A DNA stretch of 64,000 nt from Eudorina sp. 2006-703-Eu-15. Its lineage: Eukaryota; Chlorophyta; Chlorophyceae; Chlamydomonadales; Volvocaceae. The notes beneath the pieces are model-generated. The model saw only the letters and a program-made list of their open reading frames with translations. It searched no databases and was not told the DNA's origin. The DNA is taken from contig BDSI01000029.1 in assembly GCA_003117195.1 (NCBI GenBank), positions 1,057,023-1,121,022 of the forward strand, in the 5' to 3' direction. Each line of letters starts with the position of its first letter. Positions within the stretch are counted from its first letter, which is position 1. Below, piece after piece: positions 61,301 through 64,000 of the stretch. The position numbers and the translations under genes were made by a program.

Positions 61301-64000
61301 GGGAGGCGATGGACGTCGTCATGGCAGCAACCCCATGCCGCGGGTCAGCACCAGCAGCGTCAGATGCGTCGCCGGGTTCCGCAGTGGAGGAAGCTGGCGG
61401 CAGCTGCGGCGGTGCTGGTGGCGGCGGCGACACCGCCGAGGGCATGGATCTGGGGACCGGCGGCGACGCCAGGGGGGGCGGCGCGCCCTCGACCTCGGAC
61501 GTCGCACACCTGTTGCAGTGGTGCAGCAGGACTGGTTCCGCGGCCACCGCCGCCGACAACCGGTGTCTTGCGGTGGCCCCGTCCGAGGCGGGTCCCGGGC
61601 GAGGGTGCGAGCAGGGCGGGGGCGATGTCGATGAGGCCATGCCGGATGCGCAAGCTGCTGCCGACGACGGGGCGGCAGGGGCCTCGGGCGGGGAGCCGCT
61701 GCTGCCGCCGCTGCCACCTGCGCCCGTACCTCTGCCGCAGCCGGCCGGGGAAGACGTGGCTATGGCGGCTCTGCAGCAACAGGGCGGGGCCGGGGCTGGA
61801 GGGTTCGCAGCACAAGCAGTGCCCCTAGTCTTAGGCGGCGGCCCAGGAGCTGGAGAGGGGGAGGTGCTGCTGCAGGCAGCAGACCAGGCGGATGCCGCGG
61901 AGGAAGGCGAGGAAGCCACTGACGAGGAGGAGGTGGGGGCGGAGGAGGCTCAGGCGGCGGAGCACGAGGCGGCGGTCAGCTCGGCGCTGTGGCGGGTGGT
62001 GGCGGCGCTGCCGGGGCTACGATCGCTCAATGTCAACGCCTGGCAGGAGGTGGGGCCCGGGGGACAGGCGGGCGGGTGGGGGCCGGGGGTTGGAGGGTGA
62101 TGGGGTGTATACGGTAGCTCATTGGCAGGCAGAAGTAGGGGTAGGGATGGGTGTTGGTGGGGGTGTCAGTAGTAGTCGTGGGCGTGGGGGTCGCAGTGCG
62201 GCCAGTTGGGTGGTTTTAGGGTGGGCGCCAGCAGCGGCCCTAACCCCCCGGCGTGTCTGGGCTGTCTCCTTGACTCTAAACCCCGGCAGTGCACTGTCGG
62301 ACACCTGTCCCGCCAGTTGTTTGGACCGGAGCGGCTGCTGCTGCTGCTGCTGGCGCTGCGGGCCCTCGTCACGTCGTCAGCGGCCCCCTCGGGCCATTCG
62401 CCCCCACAGCTGCCGCTGCCGGGTACCAGCCAGTATCGCTGATGTGCGCCCACTGGACCCCCTCCCCAACCGCCCCCAACCGCCCACTGGACCCCCCCCA
62501 ACCGCCCCCAACCGCCCACTGGACCCCCTCCCCAACCGCCCCCAACCGCCCACTGGACCCCCCCCCCAACCGCCCCCAACCGCCCACTGGACCCCCCCCC
62601 CCCAACCGCCCCCAACCGCCCACTGGGCCCCCCAACCGCCCACTGGGCCCCGCAGGCCCCCCTGGACGACGAGCGACTGGGGGAGCTGGCCAAGCTGAGC
62701 CTGCCTCCCAGCGGTCAGCTGCCGCTGACTGGCCTGACCTGTCTGGGGCTGCTGCTGCAGGTGGGCGGGTGGACGGGTGGGCGGGTGGGTGGGTGGGGAC
62801 CTCGGGCGGGGGTAGGTTAATGGGGTGAGCACCCCACGTGTTGCACACTTGCTGTGAGAGCGCTCGAGGAGCGCGACCCGCCTGCGAGCAACACACCCAC
62901 ACACGGCCTACCTTCCACGCCCTGCCGTCCAACCCCCAACCCTCCTCAGGCCTCCAGCGCCTCCTCCCGCCTCTCCTCGCTGTCCCACCTGACGGCCCTG
63001 AAGGACCTCACGCTGGTGGTGGCGCCGCCCCGGGTGAGGGAGGGGCAGGGGGCGGGTGCGGGTGCCACCCCGGGGGCCGCGAGTCCCCCGCTTGCCTCGG
63101 CGCGGCGAGGGATGAGGTTGTGGGGCCCGTTGGATGGGTATCCTCCAAGTGTCGGAGCAGGGCCCCGAAAACCACCAGGGCCTTGCCGAGCAGGTTGGCG
63201 TCCAGTCCCGTCCGCGTTTCCTGTACAGTACGAACGCCATCGGGCCCATGTGTCGTGACAGGGCAGCGGCAGCCGCCAGCCGCCACCGGCCGCAGCCGCC
63301 GTACAGCTGACCTCGCTGGACACCGAGTACGAGTTGGACGAGCATCCAGGGCATTCAGGGCTGGGAGCGCCTGGACCCTCTAGCGGGCTGGCTCGCGGGC
63401 GTAGCGGTGGCATCAGCGGCGGCGGCGGCGTCAACAGTACGGACGTCGGGAGCGCTGGGTACGACAGGGCATGCGCCGCCACCGCTACAGCCGTTGGCAC
63501 GGCGGTCCACGACGTGGCTGTAGCCGACGTGCACCCGGCTGCAGCGGCGACGGCCCTGGAGCGGTCCACGGGGGCCGGAGGGGTCGTCCGGGTGGACACC
63601 GACGTCGACATGGTGTATGATGTCTCCTCGGTACGGCCAGTAACGCCGTCGTGTCGTTTGCCCGTGGCGGACGCCGCCGCTGCTACTGCCGTACATTCCG
63701 GCAGCGGAGGCAGCTATGGCTTGAACGCCTCCGGGACTTCGTCCACTGCTGCCGCCGCCGCCGCCACCGGGGTGGCCGCAGCGGCGGCGGGCGGCAGTCC
63801 CGTGTGCCACCTGGCGGCGCTGACGTCCCTGGAGCGGTTGCGGCTGTACGACGATCCGGGGTTGCTGCCCGTCGACCAGGATGCCGCCAAGGTGGGGCAG
63901 CCAGTGGGTGGATGGGTGGGTGGGTGGGTGGGTCGCCCCGTGCAAAAGGGGGTATAGGACCCCCCCCCCGCAAAGGGGGGAGCGTCCGGATACGTGAAGT
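55328..64000 (+). CDS. F-box and leucine-rich-repeat protein, 5' part; runs off the right edge
   Basis: Exons: 55328-55426, 55618-55716, 56280-56347, 56615-56675, 57228-57689, 58322-58619, 59265-59406, 59928-62049, 62290 to about 62367, 62656-62760, 62950-63033, 63262-63891. All phases agree, but the end of the ninth exon is uncertain because a weak GTCACG donor is assumed. Residues 24-60 form an F-box: WRDLPDHLLEAVGAHVYGYD then YLTSRLVCHAWRRAL. From exon 6 on, leucine-rich repeats appear (LRHLTTLDLT, LTGLRALSLNTG, LTGLSSLKLR, LTALTSLDLTLRG, LPGLRSLNVNAW, LTALKDLTLVVAP, LTSLERLRLYDDPGL). Exon 8 inserts about 650 Ala/Gly/Pro-rich residues between two such repeats. FBXL proteins link substrates to SCF ubiquitin ligases via Skp1; that role is inferred. 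No stop is seen before the edge. Confidence 0.82.
56501..56529 (+). repeat. intronic repeat family A, 3' part
   Basis: ATTGTCTACCAGTTTCCTAT plus GTATAACC, in the F-box gene intron before the exon at 56615, in sense orientation. Confidence 0.6.
56902..56962 (+). repeat. intronic repeat family A, full-length sense copy
   Basis: CACCGGACCTTTGCTCTGG, then CAGCAGCGCAAGTTTGAATG, then TCTACCGATTTCCTATAC. A second 3' part (CCACCAATTTCCTGTACC) follows at about 56974-56991. Both are in the intron upstream of the F-box gene exon at 57228. Confidence 0.9.
57876..57916 (+). repeat. intronic repeat family A, 5' part
   Basis: CCACCGGATCTTTGCCCTGG then CAGTGACAGCAGTTTGC, without the 3' block, in the F-box gene intron before the exon at 58322. 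Confidence 0.7.
58021..58195 (+). repeat. two adjoining 12-bp minisatellites in an F-box gene intron
   Basis: Ten perfect units of ATTCCGCCAACC (58021-58140), then four units of CGTTCCTCACAC (58148-58195). The unit lengths are equal but the sequences are unrelated. Confidence 0.95.
62450..62652 (+). repeat. tandem repeat in an F-box gene intron
   Basis: Units built from CCCCAACCGCCCCCAACCG and CCCACTGGACCCC repeat about five times with C-run length changes. They fill the intron up to the 3' splice site at 62655, so no usual polypyrimidine tract is distinct from the array. Confidence 0.9.

Overview
The window looks like nuclear DNA of a volvocine-type green alga (Chlamydomonas/Volvox relatives). 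The reasons are GC-rich coding exons split by many GT-AG introns, an algal GAF plus protein kinase protein with long Gly/Ala/Ser tracts, an F-box/leucine-rich-repeat gene with similar tracts, DIRS-like retroelements, and abundant (GT)n, (CAT)n and minisatellite DNA in introns. The species cannot be named from the sequence alone.

Layout. 1-4.8 kb: gene-poor, moderate-GC DNA with one intronless gene at 1680-2996 for a secreted protein of the polysaccharide pyruvyl transferase family. 4.86-9.8 kb: a minus-strand DIRS-like retroelement with gag, reverse transcriptase, RNase H, a methyltransferase-like tail and a truncated tyrosine recombinase. 10.1-14.2 kb: a complete eight-exon triose-phosphate/nucleotide-sugar type transporter gene on the plus strand. 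14.2-23.1 kb: gene-poor repeat DNA with an 18S rRNA pseudogene in three collinear pieces split by two insertions, and a very long CCCGT pentanucleotide array with a run of 53 C. 23.15-44.98 kb: one large minus-strand gene. I could join 23 exons in phase into a 2272-residue protein with two GAF-like regions, a TKL-type kinase domain and a 674-residue low-complexity tail. 45-47.3 kb: repeats and one possible relic exon. 47.4-52.7 kb: a second, decayed retroelement on the plus strand, with a leader of duplicated, covarying hairpins. 52.7-55.3 kb: (GT)n tracts, copies of a dispersed ~560-bp repeat and a cluster of inverted repeats. 55.33 kb to the right edge: the 5' part of an F-box plus leucine-rich-repeat gene, with 12 exons visible; it runs off the window.

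The three intron-bearing host genes share short repeats inside their introns. One family of about 60 bp (ending in CCAATTTCCTATACC) occurs in at least eight kinase introns and three F-box gene introns, often 20-50 nt upstream of the 3' splice site. A second family (core TTCGCGATTTCGCT) is shared by the transporter and kinase genes. The host genes have no evident shared pathway: one membrane transporter, one signalling kinase, one probable ubiquitin-ligase adaptor and one secreted glycan-modifying candidate. The strongest candidates for undescribed biology are the intron-borne ~60-bp family and the covarying hairpins in the second retroelement's leader.
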